A stretch of DNA of 64,000 nt from CAYNHF01 sp964397045 (GTDB lineage Bacteria; Actinomycetota; Acidimicrobiia; Spongiisociales; UBA5794): positions 56,942 to 120,941 of the forward strand of contig CAYNHF010000021.1 in NCBI GenBank assembly GCA_964397045.1. Direction: 5' to 3'. Below the pieces are notes generated by a model, which made no database searches, had not been told where the DNA came from, and saw nothing but the letters and a program-made list of their open reading frames with translations. Positions 26,195 to 34,092 of the stretch are shown here, one piece after another. Within the stretch, counting starts at the first letter, position 1, and every line of letters begins with the position of its first letter. A program made the translations under genes and the position numbers.

Positions 26195-27004
26195 GTGCGA
26201 GAGGTCGACAAGCAGTTCTCGAGTTCGATCGCCGAGATCTACGACTCGCACCTCGTTCCCTTGATCTTCGAACCGTATGCCGACGACATCGCTCGGCGGG
26301 TGTCCGCCCTGGCTCCGGCCTCAATCCTCGAGATCGCCGCAGGAAGTGGGGTCGCCACCCGTGCCGTCGCCGGGATCCTGCAACCAGATGTCCGGTTCGT
26401 GGTGACCGATCTCAACGCGCCAATGCTGGACCATGCGGAATCGATGCAGCCCGACGATCATCGGATCGAGTGGCGTGCCGCAGACGCCCAGAACCTTGCC
26501 TTCGGAGACAACAGCTTCGATCTCGTGTTCTGCCAGTTCGGTGCCATGTTCTTTCCCGACCGGGTTGCGGCATACCGGGAAGCCCACCGAGTCCTCCGGC
26601 GGGGTGGATCTTTCGTCTTCAGCATGTGGGATCGAATCGAGGAGAACGAATTCGCCGACGTCGTGACCCAAGCTGCAGCGCATGCGTTCTCACATGATCC
26701 ACCCCGTTTTCTCGCGAGGACGCCTCACGGTCATTCCGATCCGGAGATCTATCGAAGCGATCTGAAGGCTGCCGGCTTCGGCGACGTGACCGTGACAGCA
26801 GGCGAGGAGGTCAGCGTTGCGGCGAACCCCTCAATCCCTGCGATCGCCTACTGCCAGGGCACTCCGCTTCGCACCGAGATCGAGGATCGGCACGGTCCCG
26901 ATCTCGCAGAGATGACCGAGCGAGCGGCAGTGGCGGTTGCGGATCGGTTCGGTGATGGCGAGGTCCGGGGTCGGATTCGAGCGTTCATCGTGGCAGCCCG
27001 CTGA
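26195..27004 (+). CDS. Class I SAM-dependent methyltransferase
   Basis: A 269-aa methyltransferase of the Methyltransf_11 type. Motif I is ILEIAAGSGVATRAVA (about 44-59), motif II holds VVTDLNAPML, and motif IV reads FDLVFCQFGAMFFPD. It methylates an unknown small acceptor. I chose GTG 26195, with GGAGAGGAG a few bases upstream, over the GTG at 26168. It is divergent from tRNA-Sec with a 116-bp gap. Confidence 0.85.
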   Translation: MREVDKQFSSSIAEIYDSHLVPLIFEPYADDIARRVSALAPASILEIAAGSGVATRAVAGILQPDVRFVVTDLNAPMLDHAESMQPDDHRIEWRAADAQNLAFGDNSFDLVFCQFGAMFFPDRVAAYREAHRVLRRGGSFVFSMWDRIEENEFADVVTQAAAHAFSHDPPRFLARTPHGHSDPEIYRSDLKAAGFGDVTVTAGEEVSVAANPSIPAIAYCQGTPLRTEIEDRHGPDLAEMTERAAVAVADRFGDGEVRGRIRAFIVAAR

Positions 27005-27053
27005 CGACATGGCTCGTCAGGCCTGCGCTCCGGCGGCTCCGGCGAAACCGGGG

Positions 27054-27668
27054 TCAGCCGATTTCCGGATCAGGGAACCGCTCGTCGAGCACGGCTCGGA
27101 GTCTGGCTTCTCCCACACCGGCGACGAACCACCAGGATCCAACCCCAAGTGATCCGGCAGTGAGCCCGACCAGGACGGTCATGTAGAAGACGGTCCATCC
27201 GGTTCCGGCTGCTTCGAGCACTGACCACCCGAGTCCGAGACCGAAGAGGAAGACGACCGCGCCCGTCACTGTGTAGAGCAGCGTCATCCATCCAAACCAG
27301 GTGAAGACCGATCCGAAACGGAAGGTGACCACCTTGGGCTCGTCCAACGGGAACAAGTAGCGGTCCTCCAGCTCCGCAGCGACAAGCACGTTCGAGTCGG
27401 TGGCGTCGTTGAGGAAACGCTCCAGCCGGGCAGCGTACTGACGGGCGAGGATCAGATAGGAAGCGTCGAATGCGGTCGCGTTGGCGCCGAGGAGCGCCAC
27501 GACCGGGACCAGCAAGAAGGCTTCGGGGACTTCCCACCACCCGACCACCAGCAGGACGAGTGCTGCCACCGTGGTGAACCGCACATCGGAGAAGAACCTG
27601 GCGTGGTAGTAGCGGGTCATTCCCCGCATCCGTCCGAGTTGCTGGGCGGCGATGCGTGATTCGTCCAT
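27054..27668 (-). CDS. Membrane protein of unknown function
   Basis: A 204-aa membrane protein. After a short amphipathic start come four hydrophobic segments, about 32-50, 55-75, 130-150 and 155-180. The loop between the second and third segments (about 80-130) is hydrophilic and contains NDATDSNVLVAAELEDRYLF. I recognise no family. The ATG at 27668 lies 34 bp from the divergent gene at 27703, which suggests a shared promoter region. The frame is open well past this start, but the added residues mirror the opposite-strand gene and look artefactual. Confidence 0.62.
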   Translation of the reverse strand: MDESRIAAQQLGRMRGMTRYYHARFFSDVRFTTVAALVLLVVGWWEVPEAFLLVPVVALLGANATAFDASYLILARQYAARLERFLNDATDSNVLVAAELEDRYLFPLDEPKVVTFRFGSVFTWFGWMTLLYTVTGAVVFLFGLGLGWSVLEAAGTGWTVFYMTVLVGLTAGSLGVGSWWFVAGVGEARLRAVLDERFPDPEIG

Positions 27669-27702
27669 CCGTGTTCCTGTTCGGCGTCGAATCACCTTGC
27701 GG

Positions 27703-28581
27703 ATGAAGCAACCACCCGTCGACATCACCAAGATCTCTCGCCTCAGCCGCCAGATCGATCCGGGCGTGAGATCGAATCGCTTTGTGCTGGGTGGAGCCGT
27801 GGTCGCCGCCCTCGCCGCAGCTGCCGTTGCAGCGATGGCGAGCGCCGACTCCGTGTCGTGGGGAGTCGCCGCCGGTGGTGCGGTCTTTCTCGCCTGGGCC
27901 TTGGCGCGGGAGATCGACCCCGACCACTCCGGGTCTGCATCAATCGCGATGGTGCTGGCACTACCGCTCCTCCTAATGGGGCGGCCATCGCTCCTCCTCG
28001 TCGTCGGAGCGCTGATGGCGGCTCGAATGATCTCGGGTACGGTGGGCGGTCGGCTAACCATCATCGACACGGTCGGCATGGTCGTTCTCGCCGGACTCGT
28101 CGGCAGCCGCCAGGGGGGCCTTCTCGTGGCGGCCGCTATGGCAGGGGGGTTCGTGGTCGCGCAGGGTCTCCATCGCCGGTCTGCTATCGGTGCCGGCTCG
28201 ATGCTGGCGACGGCTGCGATCGTATCAACGCCTTTTCGGGCGAACCCGGTAGCGCACGGCCTGGCAGGGGGAGAAGCCGCTCTGTTGGTCGCATCAGGGA
28301 TCGCGGGGATGGTCGCGCTTCGTATCGAAGGGGTGAGATCGACCACCGACGTGGGCGCCGAGCCCCTGTCGGCGAGAAGGGTCCGATTCGCCCGGATCGT
28401 TGTGTGGGGCCTTGTCATGGTGTCGGGCCTAGTGCTCGGAGGAGTCGGCGTTGTCGCCCTCACGCCGGCTGCGGCGGCGCTGGCTGCCGTCGCTATCCAC
28501 AGCCTGCAACGGTCACGCGGCGGTGCGCCCCCATCAGGTGCACCCGCTGCTTTCGCGGAGGTTCACACTGCCCCTCACTGA
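27703..28581 (+). CDS. Multi-pass membrane protein of unknown function
   Basis: A 292-aa, Ala/Val/Gly-rich membrane protein with about eight hydrophobic segments and few charged loops. No family motif is visible. The segments around LLLVVGALMAARMISGTVGG and IDTVGMVVLAGLVGSR resemble permease helices, but no substrate can be inferred. I chose ATG 27703, GCGGATG context; an earlier in-frame ATG at 27652 would run into the divergent gene. A short gap of 63 bp separates it from arsC. Confidence 0.6.
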   Translation: MKQPPVDITKISRLSRQIDPGVRSNRFVLGGAVVAALAAAAVAAMASADSVSWGVAAGGAVFLAWALAREIDPDHSGSASIAMVLALPLLLMGRPSLLLVVGALMAARMISGTVGGRLTIIDTVGMVVLAGLVGSRQGGLLVAAAMAGGFVVAQGLHRRSAIGAGSMLATAAIVSTPFRANPVAHGLAGGEAALLVASGIAGMVALRIEGVRSTTDVGAEPLSARRVRFARIVVWGLVMVSGLVLGGVGVVALTPAAAALAAVAIHSLQRSRGGAPPSGAPAAFAEVHTAPH

Positions 28582-28644
28582 CTCGAGGACCCGCAACCGA
28601 CTCCGCTGCCTCAGGAAGCGGCGGCTCCTGCGAGAATTGCCGCC

Positions 28645-29271
28645 ATGAGCAACCAGATCGAGCCGAGTGACATCACAGCGGTGACGCAACGTCTGGCGGA
28701 GGAGTACCGGGGGCGAGTCGACGATGCGGCCATTGCCGGCATTGTCACGGACTCGACAGAGGTGCTCGGCTCGCGAGGTCTGGCGACCGAACCCGCGGTT
28801 GCCCAGTTCAGCGATGATCGGATCCGAGCACTGCTGCGAGCTGAAGGAGATGGCGAGACTCAGAAGCCGAGCGTGTTGTTCCTGTGTGTCCACAACGCCG
28901 GGCGTTCGCAAATGGCTGCCGGATGGATGCGCCACCTCGGCGGCGACAGAGTCGAAGTCTTCGGCGGTGGTTCGGAGCCGGGGGAGCGGGTCAACCCGTC
29001 CGCCGTCGAGGTCATGGCAGAGCGTGGGATCGACATCAGCGGTGCGCTTCCCCAACCCTGGTCTGATGACGTCGTCCGAGCCATGGACATTGTTGTGACA
29101 ATGGGCTGCGGCGATGAGTGTCCCTATTACCCCGGCACTCGCTACATGGACTGGGAGTTGGAGGATCCCGCCGGCAGGTCTGCCGACGCGGTGCGACCGG
29201 TCCGCGATGAGATTGAGCTGAGGGTGCGAGGCTTGCTGGCCGAACTGGGCGTTGAGCCGGCGTCTGGCTGA
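28645..29271 (+). CDS. arsC: Arsenate reductase, LMW phosphatase/mycothiol type
   Basis: A 208-aa protein. The N-terminal helical region (about 8-70) is an ArsC-type extension found in actinobacterial arsenate-mycothiol transferases. The catalytic low-molecular-weight phosphatase-like domain follows with the P-loop C81-VHNAG-R87-S and a later WELEDPAG Asp. It reduces arsenate to arsenite using mycothiol or thioredoxin-type reductant. It stands apart from the arsR-acr3 pair at 16.2 kb, although the enzyme normally works with that exporter. A strong hairpin follows it. Confidence 0.9.
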   Translation: MSNQIEPSDITAVTQRLAEEYRGRVDDAAIAGIVTDSTEVLGSRGLATEPAVAQFSDDRIRALLRAEGDGETQKPSVLFLCVHNAGRSQMAAGWMRHLGGDRVEVFGGGSEPGERVNPSAVEVMAERGIDISGALPQPWSDDVVRAMDIVVTMGCGDECPYYPGTRYMDWELEDPAGRSADAVRPVRDEIELRVRGLLAELGVEPASG

Positions 29272-29300
29272 CAATCCCGAGAGAGAATGGCTGCGGACGC

Positions 29301-29330
29301 AAGAGGAGCCGCCGGCTAGCGGCTGCTCTT
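29301..29330 (+). terminator. Terminator-like hairpin after arsC
   Basis: Two 12-base arms, AAGAGGAGCCGC (29301-29312) and GCGGCTGCTCTT (29319-29330), pair with one G-G mismatch around a 6-base loop and end in T residues. It begins 30 bp after the arsC stop. Confidence 0.65.
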
Positions 29331-29375
29331 TGGCTCGGGAGCGAGGCCGCTTCTCACTTTCTCGCTCGGTGGTAC

Positions 29376-29438
29376 GAAAGAGCGGCAAGGGTCAAGACCG
29401 GCCGGCTTGCGAGGTCGGGAAGGAAGCAGTGCTCTTTC
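29376..29438 (+). ncRNA. Possible SRP-like RNA domain
   Basis: The bases at 29411-29429 match the E. coli 4.5S RNA domain IV motif (loop CAGG, GGAA tetraloop, AGCA) at 17 of 19 positions. The two changes are a loop C to G and the pair next to the tetraloop, which becomes G-G. GAAAGAGC (29376-29383) and GCTCTTTC (29431-29438) pair perfectly around it. However, the 5' arm is about 20 bases longer than the 3' arm, which is not the usual single hairpin. Ends are unknown. Region 29331-29531 shows no gene. Confidence 0.35.
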
Positions 29439-29531
29439 CTGCTCAGTGCCCTCCTGGAACCCGGCTCGTCCGAACGTCGTTGGAAACCCAGGGTGGTGGG
29501 ATATCCTGCCGGAACGACCAGGAAGTACTGA

Positions 29532-30236
29532 GTGAGCCAACCAACGACTCTGGGCGAGTTGATCCGTGAACGCCGTCTGGCGCACGGGATGTCGCTGAGC
29601 CAGTTTTCCAGCCGCGTCGGACATTCGAAGGAAGATGTTCGCAGCTGGGAACGGAGTGAGGCTGCGCCCGACCTTGATGCTCGTCCTGCCCTGGTTGATG
29701 TGCTCGAGGTCGATCCCGAGGTGCTCGATGCGGTGTGGCCACTTCCCCCGTCAAAGGAGCAGGAACCTGAGCCGGTCGTGCCCGCCGTTGAACCGGGCGT
29801 CGAGTTCGATGACACCTTCCTCGCGGTTGGGGGAGTGGTGGCGGGCGTCACATTGGGAGACACGGGAAGGCCGGAAACCCAAGAGACAGAGGAGGGGGTG
29901 GCTGCCGCCGTCCTCACCGAAGAACCGACGGAGGCGATTGGTGCCCCCTTCGTGGTCGCCGCACCGGTAGCAACCGACACCGCGATGTTGACATTGGTGG
30001 AACCGGAGGCGCCCCGCCGCTGGAACCCGATTCGTGAGATCTACGATCCCAACAAGCCGTGGCTCACCTACACCCGGACGATCCTTACCGTCATCGTGCT
30101 GGGGCTCCTCGCGGTGCTGTTGATCCGCATGCTGGGTCAGCTGTTCGACGCACTCAGCGAACTACTCGACACGGTGCAGACGACCGATGACGTCCAATCG
30201 ACCCTCGAGGCCATTGGCTGGCGAAGCGTTTGGTGA
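29532..30236 (+). CDS. Membrane-anchored XRE-type HTH protein
   Basis: A 234-aa protein. The N-terminal helix-turn-helix (about 5-65) reads like an XRE/Cro domain (LIRERRLAHGMSLSQFSSRVG). An acidic, low-complexity linker follows (about 70-160), then one transmembrane helix at about 180-200 and a short C-terminal tail. A DNA-binding domain on the cytoplasmic side with a single membrane anchor recalls RodZ-like or membrane-bound regulators, but the order of parts and tail are not typical of RodZ. The start is GTG at 29532. Confidence 0.7.
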   Translation: MSQPTTLGELIRERRLAHGMSLSQFSSRVGHSKEDVRSWERSEAAPDLDARPALVDVLEVDPEVLDAVWPLPPSKEQEPEPVVPAVEPGVEFDDTFLAVGGVVAGVTLGDTGRPETQETEEGVAAAVLTEEPTEAIGAPFVVAAPVATDTAMLTLVEPEAPRRWNPIREIYDPNKPWLTYTRTILTVIVLGLLAVLLIRMLGQLFDALSELLDTVQTTDDVQSTLEAIGWRSVW

Positions 30237-30241
30237 AGCCG

Positions 30242-31492
30242 CTACCGCAGTTCGTCTGAGGCGGCTTCCGTCGGTGCTGTCGGTAGCGGGGGCGCCAGCA
30301 ATCTGAACGCGATCGGAGAGAGAATCGCGGTGATGCCAACCAGCAGGATCGCGCCGGCCTCGAGTCCTTCATCAATGAGGCCGAGCTCGACTCCGAACTC
30401 AGCCAGGGCGATGATCACGCTGAGCTGACCGGCGAGCACCACACCCGAAGCCACCGACTCGCGCAGGGTCAGCCCGCGTGTGGTGAATACCAGCGAGGCG
30501 ATGATCTTGGCTCCCAGGGCGATGACGATCAGTGCGCCGGCCCGAGCCAGCACCGAAGGCTCCAGCAGGGCGTCGAGGGGGAATAGCAGGCCCACGTTGA
30601 TGAAAAACACCGGGATGAAGAAGCCGAAGGCGAAGCCGCTCAGGCGGGTCTCGAGCCGCTGGTTGTTGCGGAAGAGGTAGGCGAACATGGCGCCCGCGAG
30701 GAAGGCACCCAGCAGTGGCTCGACCTTGAGCGCCAGCGACAGACCTACGAAGACGAAGAGCAGTGCGAGGCTGGCCCGAATTCCCATCTCGTCCGGGTCA
30801 CGCTCCGCGAAGAGCCGTTCGAAGGTCGCCGGGTACCACCACGCCAGCCGACGGATGATCACCAGTGCTACCCAGGTGCACAAGAAGAGTGCAGGGACTC
30901 CCAGCAAGCTGACGCCCACTCCGTTCTCGACGAACCCACCGAAGATGACGATGGCGGCGGCAGACAGGAACTCGGCGAGCACGGCAGTGACGATCACCAA
31001 CTGGCCTAGGCGCGTCGCCGTGCGGTTGGTGTCGCGAAGCGCCGGAATCACTATGCCAAGCGAAGCAGCGGATACCAGCAGCGTCAGGAAGATCCTTTGG
31101 TCGGTCGATTTCATCTCCAGCCACCCGAAGCCGATCCAGGCCGCGGCAAGCGAGATCCCGAACACAGCGAGCCCGGTCAGGATTGGGCCTGCACCCTGAC
31201 GCTCCAGCCGGTCGAAGTCGATCTCGAAGCCGGCCAGGAAGATGAGGAGCAGCAGGCCGAGCTCGGCGAGCAACGCGATGAAATCTGCGTCCGCACTCGA
31301 GGTGCGAATCACGTTGAGAACTGCCGGACCGAGAATGAGGCCGTAGAGGATCTCGAGTACCACAGCCGGGAGGCCGAGTCGGCGGGCGATGATGGGTAGC
31401 ACGAAGGCGCCTGCCCCAATGAGGACGAAGCCGGACGCGCTCGGCAGTACCTCTGACACCTCGGCAGCGGACAGCAGCCAGTGAGTTGTCAC
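30242..31492 (-). CDS. CPA2/KefB-type cation:proton antiporter
   Basis: A 416-aa membrane antiporter with 12 or so hydrophobic helices. The family features are present: LPAVVLEILYGLILGPAVL near the start, the LGLLLLIFLAGFEID helix, and the paired-helix region around GAFLAGAMFAY. It probably exports K+ or Na+ in exchange for H+. The start GTG at 31492 overlaps the stop of the upstream RCK-protein gene by four bases (GTGA), so the two are expressed together. No RCK domain is fused, which fits the separate regulator. Confidence 0.88.
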   Translation of the reverse strand: MTTHWLLSAAEVSEVLPSASGFVLIGAGAFVLPIIARRLGLPAVVLEILYGLILGPAVLNVIRTSSADADFIALLAELGLLLLIFLAGFEIDFDRLERQGAGPILTGLAVFGISLAAAWIGFGWLEMKSTDQRIFLTLLVSAASLGIVIPALRDTNRTATRLGQLVIVTAVLAEFLSAAAIVIFGGFVENGVGVSLLGVPALFLCTWVALVIIRRLAWWYPATFERLFAERDPDEMGIRASLALLFVFVGLSLALKVEPLLGAFLAGAMFAYLFRNNQRLETRLSGFAFGFFIPVFFINVGLLFPLDALLEPSVLARAGALIVIALGAKIIASLVFTTRGLTLRESVASGVVLAGQLSVIIALAEFGVELGLIDEGLEAGAILLVGITAILSPIAFRLLAPPLPTAPTEAASDELR

Positions 31493-32934
31493 GGGATCGG
31501 AGGCACGATGAGTACCGATGCGTCGACGTTTTCCGTGACGTAGCAGGTGACACCCGGCCGGATCAGCCGCACCGGTAGTGATGGCATTGCCAGGACCACC
31601 AGACCGGCCGTTTGCGAGAGTTCCTCGATCACTCGGACCGGGTTGCCCCTCCGGATCTCGCGTTGCACGTTGACGGACTGCACAGCTGCTTCCTCGCGAA
31701 GCCAGCCTGCCGAGGCTCTCGCGTCATCGAGCGTATCGCCGCTGGTGGTGAAGCTGGGTCCCACAACCGAGACACCGATGAGGGAAGCGCCGGTGCTGCG
31801 GGCCACGTCGATCGCGGCCCTGCCGGCGAGCTCACCGTTCTTGGTCTGGCGCGCCGGCGCCACTATCTCGCTGTACGGGTGTCGTGCGCGAGAGACGAGA
31901 ATCGGCACACCTGCCGCCCCGTATTCGTTGAGCAATCGCACGTATCGACGCCGCCGTCCAAACCTGCCTCCCTGCGGCGCGGCGACGACCATCGTCCCAA
32001 CGCTTTCGTGGTCGGCAACTCGGAGCAGCTCGTCGTGGAGCGAACCGGTGGCCGGCCGAAGCTCGAGATCGATGTCCACGGTCCGCTGCTCCACTTCGGC
32101 CACCAATGCTTCGATCTCCTCAGCGCGGGCCGGGTCTTTCTCGGCCGCCTGGTCGCGATGCACGACGGTGAGCGCTTCGGTGCGCGAATTCCTGACGAAG
32201 CTGATTGCCTCGGGCAGCAGCGTGACGAGGTCACTCTCGGAGGTGATGGCGACGACGGCTTTGCGCCCGTACCCGAGGGGAAAGCTCGATTCGCCCGAGG
32301 TGAATGCCTTGATGATTCCCTGATAGTCGGCTGCGGAACCGACCACGGTTACTCGATCTCCGGTCTCGATGGTCGTGGAACCGTGCGGGATGATGAGATC
32401 ACCGTCGCGCAGGACGGCCGCCACCACCCACGTTTCGGAGTGCAGGTCCCGCAAGGTGCGGCCGCGCACCGGCGCATCCGGGCGGATCGAAACCTCAACC
32501 GCCTCGGCCTTGCCATCCGCGAAGCCGGTGGAGGCAACGCGGCGCGGCTCGAGCATGACCTCGACGTGCCGCGACGTGAGACTGTCGGGGGCATAGGCAG
32601 GTACGCCCAGCTCCCTGTAGTCGGCGATTCGCTCGGGGTTGGCGGCAACGCCGACGATCCGCAGAACGCCGGTCTTGGTTGCGATCCGGATCGCCTCGAG
32701 ATTGCGGTCATCATCCGCGGAGGCAGCCACCAATGCATCTGCCTCTTCGATCCCGGCCCTGCGCAACACCACCGCGCTTGATCCGTCTCCAACGATGGCC
32801 TGGAAGGGTCGGATGGCGGCCGCAGAATCGAGCAACTCCCCATCCCTGGCGACTACGACCACGTCCCACGCCTCGCCGAGTCGCCGCAGGAGTTCGCGGG
32901 TTGTGCCACCCGCCCCTACGACGATCGCTCGCAT
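31489..32934 (-). CDS. RCK (TrkA-like) plus USP-like regulator
   Basis: A 481-aa protein. Residues 1-130 form an RCK_N Rossmann domain with IVVGAGGTTRELLRRLGE and later the AGIEEADALVAASADD segment. An RCK_C-type domain (about 145-220, ending TTIETGDRVTVVGS) follows. The C-terminal half contains two UspA-like segments. RCK domains bind NAD(H), nucleotides or ions and gate K+ transport. The gene sits upstream of, and overlaps by four bases, the CPA2 antiporter gene, so it is probably its regulator. The start ATG 32934 has a GGGAGG ribosome site. Confidence 0.85.
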   Translation of the reverse strand: MRAIVVGAGGTTRELLRRLGEAWDVVVVARDGELLDSAAAIRPFQAIVGDGSSAVVLRRAGIEEADALVAASADDDRNLEAIRIATKTGVLRIVGVAANPERIADYRELGVPAYAPDSLTSRHVEVMLEPRRVASTGFADGKAEAVEVSIRPDAPVRGRTLRDLHSETWVVAAVLRDGDLIIPHGSTTIETGDRVTVVGSAADYQGIIKAFTSGESSFPLGYGRKAVVAITSESDLVTLLPEAISFVRNSRTEALTVVHRDQAAEKDPARAEEIEALVAEVEQRTVDIDLELRPATGSLHDELLRVADHESVGTMVVAAPQGGRFGRRRRYVRLLNEYGAAGVPILVSRARHPYSEIVAPARQTKNGELAGRAAIDVARSTGASLIGVSVVGPSFTTSGDTLDDARASAGWLREEAAVQSVNVQREIRRGNPVRVIEELSQTAGLVVLAMPSLPVRLIRPGVTCYVTENVDASVLIVPPIP

Positions 32935-33062
32935 CCTGCCTCCCCGGTTGGTCGGTTCACCGCCGTCATTATGCCCGGCGGCACCAGCGAGATGGGCGCA
33001 TCGATCTGAGGCATGCCCTTCCTGCCAAACGCGTCCGATGTTGAGAGTCGCACAATCCGAAT

Positions 33063-34016
33063 ATGACGCTAGCTTTCCGTGTCGTGAAGATTCGTGTCGC
33101 TTCCCTGGTCGTGATCCTGGCGTTCGTCGCCGGGGCCTGTGGTGATGACGGCGGCGCCACGAGCACAACCGGGGCCGCCTCGACAACCGACCTCGAGGAG
33201 CCGGCAGGCTCGACCTTCCCGGAGGGTGCGATCGCGGTCCGTGCGAGTACCGACCTGGCGACGGGGCCGGAGCGCTTGCTGGTGGGGGTCGCGCTGCTCG
33301 ACGGCACTCGGCTGGGATCCCCCGACGATCATGTCACCCTTTCCGTGGCCCCGGTGGCCGATCCGACCGCAGTGCAGGAGCAACAGGCAGGCTGGACCTG
33401 GATGGTCCCCGGTGCCGTAGGTCTCTATCGGGGCCTCTTCGAGTTCGGGACAGACGGGTTGTGGGAGGTGACGGTGATCCCTGAGTCGGGCGAGCCGCTC
33501 GAACCCGTCCCGTTCAGTGTCGTGTCCGATGCTTGCCGGGCCGAAGACGCCGCAGACCAGGGGTATGCACTGTGTGCCCCTCGAATTGATGAAGTCGCGC
33601 CGTCACTCGCCACGCCGACCCTCAGCGATTACTCATTCGAGGAGCTGACGACCGACCCGCTGCCGGATCGCCGCTTCTATGAGCTGAGCCTGGACGAAGC
33701 ACTCGCCAACAGCCGCCCGACCGTAATTGTCTTCAGCACGCCCGCCTACTGCGTCAGCGCTGCCTGCGGACCGTTGCTGGAGAACATGAAGGACGCCATC
33801 GACGTGTATCCAGAGGCCGACTTCGTTCACGTGGAGGTATTCACGGACCTCACCGATCCGAACTTCGCACCGGACCTGTCACACATCGCACCCGCCGTGG
33901 TCGCTTATGCCCTCCCCACCGAACCCTGGGTATTTGTCACCGATGAGAGCGGCGTCATCGTCGCTCGATTTGAGGGTGCCATGGATCCTGCAGAGCTGGC
34001 CGCCTATCTCGGGTGA
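33063..34016 (+). CDS. Lipoprotein with thioredoxin-like fold
   Basis: A 317-aa lipoprotein. The signal peptide ends at a lipobox VAGAC with lipidated Cys26. An N-terminal beta-type domain (about 55-155) follows, then a region with C158 and C171, then a thioredoxin-like domain (about 205-315) with a C230-x4-C235 pair (PAYCVSAACGP) and a cis-Pro-like TEPWVF. The Cys spacing is one longer than the C-x3-C of Sco proteins. It lies 76 bp upstream of the cox operon, so it may help copper insertion or disulfide handling for oxidase assembly. That role is inferred. Confidence 0.75.
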   Translation: MTLAFRVVKIRVASLVVILAFVAGACGDDGGATSTTGAASTTDLEEPAGSTFPEGAIAVRASTDLATGPERLLVGVALLDGTRLGSPDDHVTLSVAPVADPTAVQEQQAGWTWMVPGAVGLYRGLFEFGTDGLWEVTVIPESGEPLEPVPFSVVSDACRAEDAADQGYALCAPRIDEVAPSLATPTLSDYSFEELTTDPLPDRRFYELSLDEALANSRPTVIVFSTPAYCVSAACGPLLENMKDAIDVYPEADFVHVEVFTDLTDPNFAPDLSHIAPAVVAYALPTEPWVFVTDESGVIVARFEGAMDPAELAAYLG

Positions 34017-34092
34017 AGTTTCGCCGAACCGATTGCCTTGTCTACGATGCCGACCACTCCAGGCCACATGCCATGAGGGGATCGAGTACCAG

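Noticed and set aside
27054..28463. Long minus-strand frame of 469 codons covering the divergent membrane gene
   Set aside because: The upstream 265 codons are Ala/Thr/Pro/Arg-rich and mirror the plus-strand gene at 27703. Only the part from 27668 down looks like a real membrane protein.
27782..28648. Several long frames in the plus strand at 27858-28670
   Set aside because: They lie in another frame over the 27703 membrane gene and arsC start, with Arg/Gly-rich composition typical of shadows in GC-rich DNA.
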